Positions 9,087-17,714 are shown, counted from the first letter of the stretch. The stretch: DNA of 64,000 nt from Bacteroidota bacterium (GCA_023423405.1 JAFAFR010000084.1:62001-126000), one strand, 5' to 3'. The notes: a model not told the origin generated them from the letters alone. Numbers and translations: made by a program.

Positions 9087-9158
9087 AATAGGCTCATTTA
9101 GGGCAAAAAATAGGCTCATTTTGCCCAATAATGGGCTCAGGTTGGCAGAATGGGCTCA
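9087..9158 (+). repeat. Four AATRGGCTCA repeats upstream of the Fe-S carrier gene
   Basis: Copies at 9087-9096 (AATAGGCTCA), 9109-9118 (AATAGGCTCA), 9130-9139 (AATGGGCTCA) and 9149-9158 (AATGGGCTCA). Starts are 22, 21 and 19 bp apart, about two helical turns, which fits repeated protein binding on one DNA face. The third copy is also part of the dyad GCCCAATAATGGGC (9124-9136 region). The array ends about 45 bp before the -7 box at 9203. Function is inferred only. Confidence 0.6.
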
Positions 9159-9202
9159 AAAAACCGGCGCCTGGCGACTCAACCAGGATGCCCCGGATTT
9201 GT

Positions 9203-9210
9203 TATTTTTG
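9203..9210 (+). promoter_or_regulatory. TAnnTTTG -7 box for the Fe-S carrier gene
   Basis: TATTTTTG, exact consensus, 15 nt before the ATG at 9226. No convincing -33 TTG is placed upstream; the AATRGGCTCA array occupies that side, which would suit an activator-dependent promoter. Confidence 0.5.
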
Positions 9211-9225
9211 TAAAAATTGGTATTC

Positions 9226-9570
9226 ATGGAAGCAACCCTACAAATTCCTGTTACATTAACACCCGGCGCTATTGCCGCCATCCGCGAACTGATGGCTGCC
9301 GATGCCTTCGACCAGAGCCAGGTATTGCGCGTTGGCGTGAAAGGCGGCGGCTGCTCCGGCCTCAGCTACGTGCTGGGATTCGACCAGCCCCAGGAAAACG
9401 ACGAGCGTTTTGAAATAGAAGGCATTCCCTGCGCTATGAACAAATCCCACGGCATCTACCTGATGGGCATGGAAATCGACTGGCAGGACGGCCTCAATTC
9501 CCGCGGCTTTACCTTCCGAAACCCCAATGCCAGCACCACCTGCGGCTGCGGCAGCAGTTTTGCCGTATAA
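9226..9570 (+). CDS. A-type iron-sulfur carrier (HesB/IscA/SufA family)
   Basis: 114-residue Fe-S cluster assembly or delivery protein. The three conserved cysteines are present: one in KGGGCSGLSY and two in the C-terminal STTCGCGSSF. Full length for the family (about 105-120). The ATG at 9226 is preferred over an in-frame TTG at 9217. It is a stand-alone gene here, with no suf or isc neighbours; its only close neighbour is convergent secDF, from which it is separated by a bidirectional terminator. Preceded by an unusual four-copy repeat array that could control it. Confidence 0.9.
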   Translation: MEATLQIPVTLTPGAIAAIRELMAADAFDQSQVLRVGVKGGGCSGLSYVLGFDQPQENDERFEIEGIPCAMNKSHGIYLMGMEIDWQDGLNSRGFTFRNPNASTTCGCGSSFAV

Positions 9571-9602
9571 TTTCGCACCATATTTTCGGATATAAGAACA
9601 AC

Positions 9603-9632
9603 AAAAAACCCCGGCTAAAACCGGGGTTTTTT
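9603..9632. terminator. Bidirectional terminator between Fe-S carrier gene and secDF
   Basis: Perfect stem AAAAAACCCCGG (9603-9614) with CCGGGGTTTTTT (9621-9632), 6-nt loop. U-tracts on both strands suit two convergent genes. Confidence 0.9.
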
Positions 9633-9655
9633 CGTATTCATCAAAACAAGTACTA

Positions 9656-12600
9656 TCAGCTTTTCGCTACAGCAGGCTTGGCTGCCACCTGTCCTTCTGT
9701 CTCGTTCGCATGGGAGGATTCACCCAGCGGCTTGTCCTTGGCGAAATCCACCAGGATGGGCGCCGCCACGAAGATGGAAGAATAACAGCCCGTAATCACA
9801 CCGATCAGCATCGCAAAGGCAAATCCCTTGGTCACTTCACCACCCACCAGGAAGAGCACCAGGATGGTCAGGAACACCGTTACGGAGGTCATGATGGTAC
9901 GGGTAAGGGTGTCGTTGATGGATTTGTTGATGATCTCCGCCTTGCCGGCTCCCTTCATCAGGTGGCTGTTTTCGCGCACCCGGTCAAATACGATCACCGT
10001 ATCGTTCATCGAGAAGCCGATCACCGTCAGGATGGCCGCAATAAAGTGCTGGTCGATCTCAAGCGGGAAGGGCACGATGTTCTTGAAGAAAGCGAACACG
10101 ATCAGCGTCACCAGCACGTCGTGCATCAGGGCAACGAGGGTTCCCACTGAATACCGCCAGTCGCGGAAACGGATGAAGATATACAGCGTAATGGCCAGGA
10201 GCGACCAGAAAGTAGCCCACTTGGCGCCTGCCTTCAAATCATCCGAAATGGTGGGGTCCACACGCTTGCTGGCCTGCTTGTATTTGGTATTGAACTCTTC
10301 CGCCGTAGTATTGGCCGGCAGGAAGGTTTTCAGTCCCTCAAACAGCGTGGCCTGTACTTTGGCATCGGCCTCGGGGCTGGCCTGTTCCACCAGGTAGTCG
10401 GTGGTGATATCAAGCTGCGTGGGGCCGCCATAGGTTTTGATCACGGGGTATTTGCCGAACACTTTGTCGAGCGCATCACCCACATCCTGCTGTTTTACGG
10501 CAGCGGGAAATTTCACAATATAAGAACGGCCGCCGCTGAATTCAACACCTTCGTTGAAGCCTACAAAGAAGACGGCTACAATGCCCAGCGCCAGCACCAC
10601 ACCCGAAATAACATAGGCCACTTTGCGGTAGCGCACGAAATTGTATTTCGCATGTTTAAAGATGCTGCGGCTCAGGTTGGTGAAGTAGTTGAAGTGACGG
10701 TTCTTATTGGTATAGAAATCGGTTACCAGTCGGCTTACCAGGATACCGCAGAAAAGGCTCAGCAGGATACCGAGGATCTGCGTGGTGGCGAAGCCCAGTA
10801 CCGGGCCCAGTCCGAAGTAAAAGAGGATGATGGCGGTGAGCAGGGTGGTGATGTGACCATCGAGCACCGGCGCCAGCGAACGGCGGTAACCATCATTCAC
10901 GGCCTGCTGGTAACTTTTGCCGCGCGTGAGTTCGTCCTTGATCCTTTCAAAAATAATTACGTTGGTATCCACCGCCATACCGATGGTGAGCACCAGGCCC
11001 GCAATACCGGGAGCGGTAAGGGTTGCGTTCAGGGCGCTGAGTACACCAATGGTGAAAAGAAGGTTGAGGATAAGCGCAATATTGGCCACCCATCCGGCGG
11101 TGTTGTAATACACCAGCATGAGGATGAAGATGATGCCGAAGGAGATGATAAAGGCCATGGTGCCGCCTTTTACGGCTTCCTGTCCCAGGGTGGGACCTAC
11201 CACCTGTTCCTGCACGATTTTGGCGGGCGCATCGAGCTTACCACTTTTCAGGATATTGGCAAGGTCCTGTCCTTCCTGCACAGTGAAGGAACCACTGATC
11301 GATGAATTGCCGCCGGTAATGGCTTCGTTCACATTGGGGGCAGAGTACACGATGTCGTCGAGCACAATGGCGATGGCGCGGCCAACGTTGTCGCCGGTCA
11401 TCTTCGCCCATATCTTTTCACCCTGCTTGTTCATGGACATGTTCACCGTCACCTGGCTGGTGATGGAGTTGAAGTCCTGGTACGCATCGGTGATGTATTC
11501 GCCTTCCAGCTTGGCCTTTTCTGAACCGGGTTGTTTTTTGATGGCATAGAGGGGCACGAAATCCATTTCGCGGCCTTCCTTGTCTTTTTCAGCCATGCCG
11601 TAGAGGAATTTCACATCGCCGGGCATATTGCCGGTAACAGCCGGGTTCCTGAGATAGGCGCTTACGGTGCTGGTGTCCTTGGTGGGCACGAAACCGAGAT
11701 AGGGTGCGAACTCGGGACGGCCATCGCGGTTGGCGTCCTGCGGCGTTACGAAAGAAACGGAAGCCAGCAGCGGATGTTCCTTACGGACATCATCAGCCGA
11801 TTTTGTAGCCGCATTGAGACTGTCGTTTCCGCTTCCGCCTTTCAGCACATCGGAGAGTGATTTATTGGCAGTATCGGCGGCGGCAGGAGCAACGGTTTTG
11901 GCTGCAGTGTCGGCGGCGGGTTCACCTTTCAGTACGATGGCCAGGGCTTTGTCGGCTGCCTCGAGGCTTTTATCGAGCTCACCTATATTATACACTTCGA
12001 AGAACTGGAGGTTGGCGGTGGACTGCAGGTACTTGCGTACGCGCTCGGGGTCGCTGGCGCCGGCCAGTTCAACGGTGATAATGCCCTTGGTTTCATCGAG
12101 ACTGATATTGGGTTGTGCCACACCGAACTTGTCGATACGTTTGGTAAGCACGTTGTAGGTCTGCTTCATGGCAGCGCCGGCCTGGTCGCGGATATAGGCG
12201 ATCACGGCATCGTCGCTGGCGTCTATCTTCAGTTTGTTGCGGGTGCTGTTGGCAAAAAGCGGCGCCATTTTCACACCCGGATTCACGGCTTTGAAAGACT
12301 GTGCGAACAGTGTGATGAAGTCGGCGTCGGAATTCACTTTGCGTTTCAGAGCTTCATCCACGGCCTTTTTCAGGTTGGGATCAGCAGGGTTGTTGCTGAG
12401 GCCTTTGATCAGTCCGTCGAGCGCTACATCCATGGTCACGTTGATACCACCCTGCAGGTCGAGACCCAGCAGTAGTTCGCTTTCCTTGGCCTTCTGGTAT
12501 GTATGTCCCCACCAGGTAATTTTTTCATGGCGTGTGCTGTCCTGCAGCCTTCTCACGCGGCTCTTCTTGATTTCGTCCAGGCTATCCCGGTAGATAGCCT

Positions 12601-12772
12601 GCATGTCTTTGTCTCCGGAATACTTTTGTTCAGGGGAGGGAAAGCTACTAACATACTTCAGGGCCTTTTCTTCTATGGCTTTTTCGTGTTTGTTCACGAA
12701 CCAGGTGAAGGAAAGCTGGTACAGGGAAATCAGGATCAGGATAGCAGCAAAAATGCTTACCAGACTTCTCAT
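9656..12772 (-). CDS. secDF: Fused protein translocase subunit SecDF
   Basis: 1038-residue membrane protein joining SecD and SecF, the RND-type accessory part of the Sec translocon that uses proton motive force to pull substrates across the membrane. SecD half: first TM (about 5-25), GLDLQGGINVTMDV (about 103-116), GMAVDTNVIIFERIKDE near the end of its TM bundle. SecF half: GGRSYIVKFP, GFSMNDTVIVFDRVREN and a second TM bundle. Start ATG 12772 (MRSLVSIFAAILILIS) is preferred over an in-frame codon 90 nt upstream because the latter adds a basic non-membrane stretch and covers the likely promoter. The fused form is usual in Bacteroidota. yajC lies about 3 kb away in another operon. Confidence 0.95.
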   Translation of the reverse strand: MRSLVSIFAAILILISLYQLSFTWFVNKHEKAIEEKALKYVSSFPSPEQKYSGDKDMQAIYRDSLDEIKKSRVRRLQDSTRHEKITWWGHTYQKAKESELLLGLDLQGGINVTMDVALDGLIKGLSNNPADPNLKKAVDEALKRKVNSDADFITLFAQSFKAVNPGVKMAPLFANSTRNKLKIDASDDAVIAYIRDQAGAAMKQTYNVLTKRIDKFGVAQPNISLDETKGIITVELAGASDPERVRKYLQSTANLQFFEVYNIGELDKSLEAADKALAIVLKGEPAADTAAKTVAPAAADTANKSLSDVLKGGSGNDSLNAATKSADDVRKEHPLLASVSFVTPQDANRDGRPEFAPYLGFVPTKDTSTVSAYLRNPAVTGNMPGDVKFLYGMAEKDKEGREMDFVPLYAIKKQPGSEKAKLEGEYITDAYQDFNSITSQVTVNMSMNKQGEKIWAKMTGDNVGRAIAIVLDDIVYSAPNVNEAITGGNSSISGSFTVQEGQDLANILKSGKLDAPAKIVQEQVVGPTLGQEAVKGGTMAFIISFGIIFILMLVYYNTAGWVANIALILNLLFTIGVLSALNATLTAPGIAGLVLTIGMAVDTNVIIFERIKDELTRGKSYQQAVNDGYRRSLAPVLDGHITTLLTAIILFYFGLGPVLGFATTQILGILLSLFCGILVSRLVTDFYTNKNRHFNYFTNLSRSIFKHAKYNFVRYRKVAYVISGVVLALGIVAVFFVGFNEGVEFSGGRSYIVKFPAAVKQQDVGDALDKVFGKYPVIKTYGGPTQLDITTDYLVEQASPEADAKVQATLFEGLKTFLPANTTAEEFNTKYKQASKRVDPTISDDLKAGAKWATFWSLLAITLYIFIRFRDWRYSVGTLVALMHDVLVTLIVFAFFKNIVPFPLEIDQHFIAAILTVIGFSMNDTVIVFDRVRENSHLMKGAGKAEIINKSINDTLTRTIMTSVTVFLTILVLFLVGGEVTKGFAFAMLIGVITGCYSSIFVAAPILVDFAKDKPLGESSHANETEGQVAAKPAVAKS

Positions 12773-12810
12773 CGCGTTCTTGTTTCGTTTTTTGTTATTT
12801 TTTAAGGTGG

Positions 12811-12818
12811 CAAATATA
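12811..12818 (-). promoter_or_regulatory. TAnnTTTG -7 box for secDF
   Basis: Minus-strand TATATTTG, exact consensus, 38 nt upstream of the chosen secDF ATG. It supports the internal start at 12772. Confidence 0.5.
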
Positions 12819-12982
12819 GGCTTTCGTATGAAATATTGGCAGGGTGTGCATTTTCGGGACATGTATGGTACAAATAAATATATGTAAAGAACTATGCCCG
12901 GATAGCTTTACCTTTCCGCCCTGAAAAAAGCCGGCGGGGCCGGGAACCGATTTCCGCCGCCCTGCCGAAAAATAAGAACCTG

Positions 12983-13702
12983 ATGCGCCGTTTTTTTTGC
13001 TGTATCGCCGTGGTGGTATTTTTCTGGGCCTGTACAAAAGACAAGACCACCGAGGGGCCGAAAGCATATATTTCCCTCATCAATGCGGCTCCGGGCAGCG
13101 ACCCGGTAACGCTTTTCCTCGACAACGAACAGTTGAATGAAACGCCGGTTCCTTATGGAGCCGCCAGCGGAACGGCCACCACAGCCTATGTTTCGGCCGG
13201 TCCGGGTGTGCGCACCACCACCTGGCAGGTAGGCGCTACGGTGGTATCGGACGGGAAATTCCTGGCCTGGCAGCCCGGTAACTATTATACTATGATCCAT
13301 TTCGATACACTGGTGAACCAGGTGGGCTCGCTTTTCCTGCTGAACGACAATCCCCAGCCCAACGACAGCGTGGGAAAGGTACGCTTTATCAATTGCCTGG
13401 TGGGCAGCGACAGCCTGATCCTGTGGCTGATCCGGCGACTGAACAATACCCGCAGCGATACCGTGCGCGTGGCTTCCAAGCAGGTGTACCTGGGCGTGAA
13501 TTCGAATATCAACGGCGCTTACAATTCGGTGGTGCAGCCCCTGCGCTACGACCTGCAGCTCCTGGAGCGCGACAGCAGCCTGCTGTTCCGCGATTCGGTC
13601 GATTTCCAGAAACAGAACCTGTATACCGTGGTAGCTATGGGGGTGAAGGGAGAAACAGGCGATAAATCTCCGGTGGCCGAAGTGATAGTACAATCGAAAT
13701 GA
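12983..13702 (+). CDS. DUF4397-type lipoprotein
   Basis: 239-residue predicted lipoprotein: signal with FFWACTKD (Cys17), then a beta-rich region resembling the DUF4397 family, recognisable by the opening AYISLINAAPGSDPVTLFLD and the later repeat of the same idea, GKVRFINCLVGSDSLILWL, suggesting two related halves. Function of the family is unknown; members are surface or periplasmic lipoproteins common in Bacteroidota. Divergent from secDF across 210 bp and followed 55 bp later by the aminotransferase gene. Confidence 0.75.
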   Translation: MRRFFCCIAVVVFFWACTKDKTTEGPKAYISLINAAPGSDPVTLFLDNEQLNETPVPYGAASGTATTAYVSAGPGVRTTTWQVGATVVSDGKFLAWQPGNYYTMIHFDTLVNQVGSLFLLNDNPQPNDSVGKVRFINCLVGSDSLILWLIRRLNNTRSDTVRVASKQVYLGVNSNINGAYNSVVQPLRYDLQLLERDSSLLFRDSVDFQKQNLYTVVAMGVKGETGDKSPVAEVIVQSK

Positions 13703-13757
13703 CCTATTTTTACAGGCTGTCAAGCAACGTTAATACATCATCAACCATCAACAAGCA

Positions 13758-14948
13758 ATGTCTTTATCAGCGCGTCTCCAAAGATTCAGCGAGCCGGAAA
13801 CTTTAAGAATGGCCAAAATGGGCCGTGAACTGCGTGCCAGGGGATTCGATGTCATCGATCTCAGCCTGGGCGAACCCGATTTCGATACCCCCGCACACAT
13901 CAAAGAAGCCGCCAAAAAAGCGGTGGAAGAAAACTGGAGCCACTACCCGCCCGTGGCAGGTTATCCCGATCTCCGCGAAGCGGTTTGCACCAAACTCAAA
14001 CGCGACAACAACCTCGATTATAAACCCGAGAACATCCTGGTTTCAACAGGCGCCAAGCAGAGCATCGCCAACCTGATCATGGCCCTGATCGACAAAGACG
14101 ACGAAGTGGTGATCCCCACGCCCTACTGGGTGTCTTATTCGGAGATCGTACGCATGATGGAAGGCGCGCCGGTGATGATCCGCACCACCGCAGCAGCCGG
14201 CTACAAGGTAACTGCCGCCGAAGTGGAAGCAGCCATCACCCCGAAGACCAAACTCTTCATGTTCTCCTCGCCTTCGAACCCTACCGGCGCCGTGTACACG
14301 AAAAGTGAACTGGCTGCCCTGGCAGAGGTATTCCGCAGGCATCCGCAGGTGTACATCATGAGTGATGAGATCTATGAGTACATCAACTACAACGGCGCAC
14401 ACGAAAGCATTGCGCAGTTTGATGATATCAAAGACCGCGTGGTTATCATCAATGGTCTCAGTAAAGGCTTTGCGATGACAGGTTACCGCCTGGGATATAT
14501 TGCGGGCTCTCCCGAGATCGTGAAAGCCTGTGAAAAGATCCAGGGGCAGATCACCAGCGGCGCCAATGCGGTTACACAGCGGGCGGCCATTACAGCGCTG
14601 ACCACCGATCTTACACCCAGTAAGGAAATGGTGAAGGAATTCAGCGAGCGGAAAAAAGCCATCATGCAATTGCTGTCGGAAATTCCCGGCGTAAGCTGCA
14701 ATGAGCCCGACGGCGCTTTTTATGTGTTTCCCGATGTATCATCTTACTACGGAAAATCGGACGGCGCCACCACGGTGAACAATTCCGACGAGCTCTGTTT
14801 TTATATCCTCGAAAACGCCCATGTAACAACGGTTACGGGCAAGGCCTTCGGTGAGCCCAATTGCATCCGCATTGCCTATACCAATAGTCTTCCCAAAATA
14901 AAGGAGGGCATGGCAAGGATCAAAGAAGTATTGGGGAAATTGAAATGA
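13758..14948 (+). CDS. PLP-dependent class I/II aminotransferase (aspartate-type)
   Basis: 396-residue fold-type I aminotransferase of the AspB-like group. Motifs: LSLGEPDFDTP near the N-terminus, STGAKQSIANL (phosphate cup), SPSNPTGAVY, SDEIYEYINY, and NGLSKGFAMTGYRLGY containing the Schiff-base lysine (about residue 236), then an Arg near the C-terminus (NCIRIAY) that binds the substrate carboxylate. Most likely transaminates aspartate/glutamate or related acids; exact amino acid specificity cannot be settled by reading. Ends just before a strong terminator. Confidence 0.9.
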   Translation: MSLSARLQRFSEPETLRMAKMGRELRARGFDVIDLSLGEPDFDTPAHIKEAAKKAVEENWSHYPPVAGYPDLREAVCTKLKRDNNLDYKPENILVSTGAKQSIANLIMALIDKDDEVVIPTPYWVSYSEIVRMMEGAPVMIRTTAAAGYKVTAAEVEAAITPKTKLFMFSSPSNPTGAVYTKSELAALAEVFRRHPQVYIMSDEIYEYINYNGAHESIAQFDDIKDRVVIINGLSKGFAMTGYRLGYIAGSPEIVKACEKIQGQITSGANAVTQRAAITALTTDLTPSKEMVKEFSERKKAIMQLLSEIPGVSCNEPDGAFYVFPDVSSYYGKSDGATTVNNSDELCFYILENAHVTTVTGKAFGEPNCIRIAYTNSLPKIKEGMARIKEVLGKLK

Positions 14949-14973
14949 GTGAATCTCTTTCGAAATAAATCTG

Positions 14974-14999
14974 AAGACGGCTGCGGCCGTCTTTTTTTT
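14974..14999 (+). terminator. Terminator after the aminotransferase gene
   Basis: Stem AAGACGGC/GCCGTCTT with TGCG tetraloop followed by eight T residues, between the aminotransferase and convergent coaE. Confidence 0.9.
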
Positions 15000-15004
15000 G
15001 CAGC

Positions 15005-15646
15005 TTAAGGTTGAGGCTGCGCAGGTTTTGCAGGCCCTGCAGGACCTGTGCCCTGTGCAATCCCGCGCCAGCCGCGGTCCAGCGCCAGCACCTGTGGCAC
15101 CACCAGTACCTGGTCGTCGTTGCGCACCACCTGGTCGCAGAGTTTCATCTTGATGGATTCATCGAGCTGGCTGGCCATGCGCCGCAGCACGTCTTCACGG
15201 CTGCTGCCATCGCGCTGCATCACGCGGCGAATGCGCAGGGCGGCAGGGGCGTAGACGCCAACTACCTGGTAGAGTCCCGCGGCGCTGCCGGTTTCAAAAA
15301 AAAGCGCTGCTTCCTTGATCGCATAAGGGAAGCCGTTAGCTTCCTGTTGTGCAAACCAGTTTTCTCCCGCGGCGATCACGGCAGGATGAATAATGGCATT
15401 GTAGGCAGCGAGGAGGGAGGGATCGCTGAACACGCGGGCAGCGATGTAGGAACGGTTGGGCTTTTGCCCTTCGTAGGCGCCGGGCCCCAGCAAGGCGATG
15501 ATGGCCTGCCGCAGCGGCGCATTTTCAGCAAGCAGGCGTTTAGCGGCGGTATCGGCATCGTAGACCGGGATGCCCAGTTCGGCAAATATTTTTGCCACCA
15601 CTGATTTCCCACTGCCGATACCACCGGTAATGCCTATGCGTAACAT
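15005..15646 (-). CDS. coaE: Dephospho-CoA kinase
   Basis: 213 residues; phosphorylates dephospho-CoA to CoA, the last step of CoA synthesis, in the cytoplasm. P-loop GITGGIGSGKS at residues 5-15, then YDADTAAKRLL, a CoaE signature, and the central EAALFFETG. The C-terminal tail is Gly/Pro/Ala rich (GPAGPAKPAQPQP), unusual but outside the fold. Its ATG overlaps the yajC stop by one base (TAATG), showing translational coupling. Last gene of the nusB-DUF1573-yajC-coaE operon. Confidence 0.93.
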   Translation of the reverse strand: MLRIGITGGIGSGKSVVAKIFAELGIPVYDADTAAKRLLAENAPLRQAIIALLGPGAYEGQKPNRSYIAARVFSDPSLLAAYNAIIHPAVIAAGENWFAQQEANGFPYAIKEAALFFETGSAAGLYQVVGVYAPAALRIRRVMQRDGSSREDVLRRMASQLDESIKMKLCDQVVRNDDQVLVVPQVLALDRGWRGIAQGTGPAGPAKPAQPQP

Positions 15647-15984
15647 TATTTTTTCTCAGCCGCAGCACCTGCTGCTTTGTTGATGTTCTGGGTCCATTCG
15701 AGCGAAACAGCAGAGCGTTCGATCTTGATATAGGAGCCGGGACTCACTTCCAGTTCGAGGGTGCCGTCTTCGTTCACTTTATTTACTTTGCCGTGAATGC
15801 CGGCAATGGTAACGATGCGGTCGCCTTTCTGCATATTCTCCTGGAATTGCTTGGCTGCTTTTGCTTTTTTAGCCTGCGGGCGGATCATAAAAAGCCAGAA
15901 TACGAGGATCATGCCGCCGAGCAGTACGAGCTGGTACATGCCGGCGCCGCCACCGGCGGCCTGTAAGAAAACGAATTGATTCAT
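15646..15984 (-). CDS. yajC: Preprotein translocase accessory subunit YajC
   Basis: 112-residue inner-membrane protein that associates with SecDF. One TM helix (about 17-36, LVLLGGMILVFWLFMIRPQ) with the conserved RPQAKKAKA after it, then a small beta domain (GDRIVTIAGIHGKV). Cotranscribed with coaE (1-nt overlap) and DUF1573 (24-bp gap). Confidence 0.93.
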   Translation of the reverse strand: MNQFVFLQAAGGGAGMYQLVLLGGMILVFWLFMIRPQAKKAKAAKQFQENMQKGDRIVTIAGIHGKVNKVNEDGTLELEVSPGSYIKIERSAVSLEWTQNINKAAGAAAEKK

Positions 15985-16008
15985 CTTGTATGGTTTGAAA
16001 TATATGAA

Positions 16009-16464
16009 CTAGGGTTGCATCACTTCCACTTCAAAATGGAGGTCGTGCGTAGTGCCGCCAAAGGTATTGGCTTTCACGTAAATGGTTTTTTTATTCATCC
16101 CCACGCGGCCACCCGAACTGAAGCTGCCTTTGATCACGCCTTCTTTTCCAGGCTGGACGGGCTCTTTGGGTGGTTCGGCCACGGTGCAGCCGCAACTGGG
16201 GCGCACGGAATAAATGACCAGGGGTTTGCTGCCGGTATTGCGAAAGCGGAAAGCCACTTCCACGTTGGCGCCTTCTGTAACCTTACCGAAACGGAGGTCT
16301 TTGTCGAGCCACTCGATCTGCGTAAACTGGCTGCTGTCGGCGGGTGGCTCCTGCATGCCGGCATCGGCCCGCGGACTATTGGGCAGGGTGGCGGCTTTTT
16401 TGTCGGCCGCCTGCTGGCAGGCGGTTAGCGCCGCCAGGGTCAGAACAAGAAGCAACTGTTTCAT
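16009..16464 (-). CDS. DUF1573 lipoprotein
   Basis: 151 residues: lipoprotein signal MKQLLLVLTLAALTACQQ (Cys16), short linker, then a DUF1573 domain (about 50-151), an Ig-like fold related to HYDIN/ASPM-type domains, with FRFRNTGSKPLVI and the family motif PSCGCTVAEPP. Function unknown; the gene is commonly found between nusB and yajC in Bacteroidota, as here, 3 bp after the nusB stop. Confidence 0.88.
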   Translation of the reverse strand: MKQLLLVLTLAALTACQQAADKKAATLPNSPRADAGMQEPPADSSQFTQIEWLDKDLRFGKVTEGANVEVAFRFRNTGSKPLVIYSVRPSCGCTVAEPPKEPVQPGKEGVIKGSFSSGGRVGMNKKTIYVKANTFGGTTHDLHFEVEVMQP

Positions 16465-16467
16465 GGG

Positions 16468-17391
16468 CTATTTTTTAAAGCTCACTTTATGGAGCCGGTC
16501 CTCGCGCTGCAGGTCTTTGTGAATGTTATCGAGTATGCCGTTCACGAACTGGCCGCTCTGGTTGGTGCTGTATTCCTTGGCCAGGTCGATGTATTCGTTG
16601 ATGGTGACCTTGGGCGGAATGGTTTCAAAATAGAGGAACTCGCAAACGCCCATCTGCATCAGGATCATGTCGAGGGTGGCGATGCGTTCGGGGTCCCAGT
16701 TTTTCAGTTTGGGTTTGATGAGGGATAGGCTTTCTTCCTTCTTGTCGAGCACCGTCAGCAGCAGGTCTCTGGCGAATTGTTTTTTTTCTTCGCTGAGGAG
16801 TTTGCTGAAATCAATGGTGCCGGGTTTGGAAAGGGTATGTAATATCAACTGATGCACCATTTCGCAGTCGTCGTCCCAGTTGTTGAAATGTTCTTCCAGG
16901 TGGTTGGTAAAATTTTCGCTGGTGATCAGCAACTGGCTGTAGATGTATTCCACGATCTGTTTTTCTTCCTGCGGCTCGCGGCTTTCCCGGCCGATATAAC
17001 GCTGGTATTCTTCGGAGGCGGTGAGCTCCAGGTAGATTTTTCGTACCAGTTCCTTATCGAGGTAGCGGTCGAGGTGGTCGTTTTTGATCACCTGTTGCAG
17101 GGATTGGTCTTCGAGCAGTTTCCAGAGCAGGGTATTACCGGCCAGTTTGATGTTGACGGAAAGGTCCTCGGCGCTGGGCAGGTGTTTGGATGCGCGGTTG
17201 CGGGCATCGGTTTCTGCGTAGCGCATGGTTTCGGTGAGAAAAAACAGGATGTAAGCCAGCAACTGGCGGGTATTGTCGAATTGTTTTTGCAGGAGTTTGG
17301 CCGGTTCTCCGGGTTTGATGGCCTGGTCCATCGAATCGAGGGAATAGAGGGTCTGCATTACTTTGACCCGGATAATGCGTCTGCTGATCAT
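16468..17391 (-). CDS. nusB: Transcription antitermination factor NusB
   Basis: 307 residues, about twice the E. coli protein: the extra N-terminal half is typical of Bacteroidota NusB. The recognisable NusB fold is in the C-terminal part (DWDPER-like NWDPERIATLDMILMQMGVCEFL, then INEYIDLAKEYSTNQSGQFVNGILDNI). NusB with S10 binds boxA in rRNA leaders to prevent premature termination. First gene of the operon, with a good promoter 25 nt upstream. Confidence 0.92.
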   Translation of the reverse strand: MISRRIIRVKVMQTLYSLDSMDQAIKPGEPAKLLQKQFDNTRQLLAYILFFLTETMRYAETDARNRASKHLPSAEDLSVNIKLAGNTLLWKLLEDQSLQQVIKNDHLDRYLDKELVRKIYLELTASEEYQRYIGRESREPQEEKQIVEYIYSQLLITSENFTNHLEEHFNNWDDDCEMVHQLILHTLSKPGTIDFSKLLSEEKKQFARDLLLTVLDKKEESLSLIKPKLKNWDPERIATLDMILMQMGVCEFLYFETIPPKVTINEYIDLAKEYSTNQSGQFVNGILDNIHKDLQREDRLHKVSFKK

Positions 17392-17416
17392 GCCTGCAAG
17401 AACTTTGTTGAGTCGG

Positions 17417-17449
17417 CAAAGCTACAGGTTTTCGGGTCAGCCGCCAAAA
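17417..17449 (-). promoter_or_regulatory. Full Bacteroidota promoter for the nusB operon
   Basis: Minus strand: TTTTG (17445-17449), 20-nt spacer, TAGCTTTG (17417-17424). Both elements match consensus with good spacing, 25 nt before the nusB ATG. Confidence 0.7.
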
Positions 17450-17650
17450 GAGGGATGGCGTTTCCAGGACCTGGCGGGAAGAAGGAGGGTGGCGCCGGCC
17501 AATGGTACAAAATGGCCGATGGCCCGTCCCGGAAAACTGAAAAACTGGCATCCCGGCAGGTGATGCGGGGGCTTACGGGCGTTTAGGGGCGGCCGGACTG
17601 AAAAATTGGCTTTAATTGGGGCCAATGCGGCGATTGGCATACAATTCGTT

Positions 17651-17658
17651 TAGCTTTG
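17651..17658 (+). promoter_or_regulatory. TAnnTTTG -7 box for groESL
   Basis: TAGCTTTG, exact consensus, 56 nt before the groES ATG. The nearest TTG (17635) is too close for a standard -33 box. Confidence 0.5.
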
Positions 17659-17667
17659 CCTGCCTCC

Positions 17668-17681
17668 GGAGCAAATGCTCC
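17668..17681 (+). repeat. Inverted repeat in the groES leader
   Basis: GGAGCA-AA-TGCTCC, a perfect 6-bp dyad 10 nt downstream of the -7 box, followed after CAGTAA by six T residues. It could be an operator or a weak attenuator hairpin. It does not match CIRCE. Confidence 0.4.
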
Positions 17682-17714
17682 CAGTAATTTTTTCATTTAT
17701 TAAAACCAATAAAT

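Larger units (their letters stand above)
8811..9225. other. 415-bp non-coding stretch with short repeats
   Basis: No credible gene. Contents in order: the terminator of the SusC/SusD operon, three ACGGCAAA-type repeats (about 8943-8975), four GGGG runs at 10-14 nt period (8978-9022), four AATRGGCTCA repeats (9087-9158) and a -7 box for the Fe-S carrier gene. Short ORFs across this stretch are G/T or repeat driven and lack family features. Confidence 0.7.
17392..17714. other. 323-bp divergent intergenic region (nusB operon / groESL)
   Basis: No gene seen. It holds the nusB promoter (17417-17449, minus), the groESL -7 box (17651-17658, plus), three ATTGGC/G copies (17605, 17615, 17633) and a small hairpin in the groES leader. 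Both promoters carry the identical -7 sequence TAGCTTTG. No CIRCE-type operator is visible. Confidence 0.7.

Noticed and set aside
8904..9128. Short overlapping frames in the repeat-rich stretch before the Fe-S carrier gene
   Set aside because: Their sequences follow the G/T and GGCTCA repeats, they overlap on both strands, and none has a ribosome site or conserved pattern.
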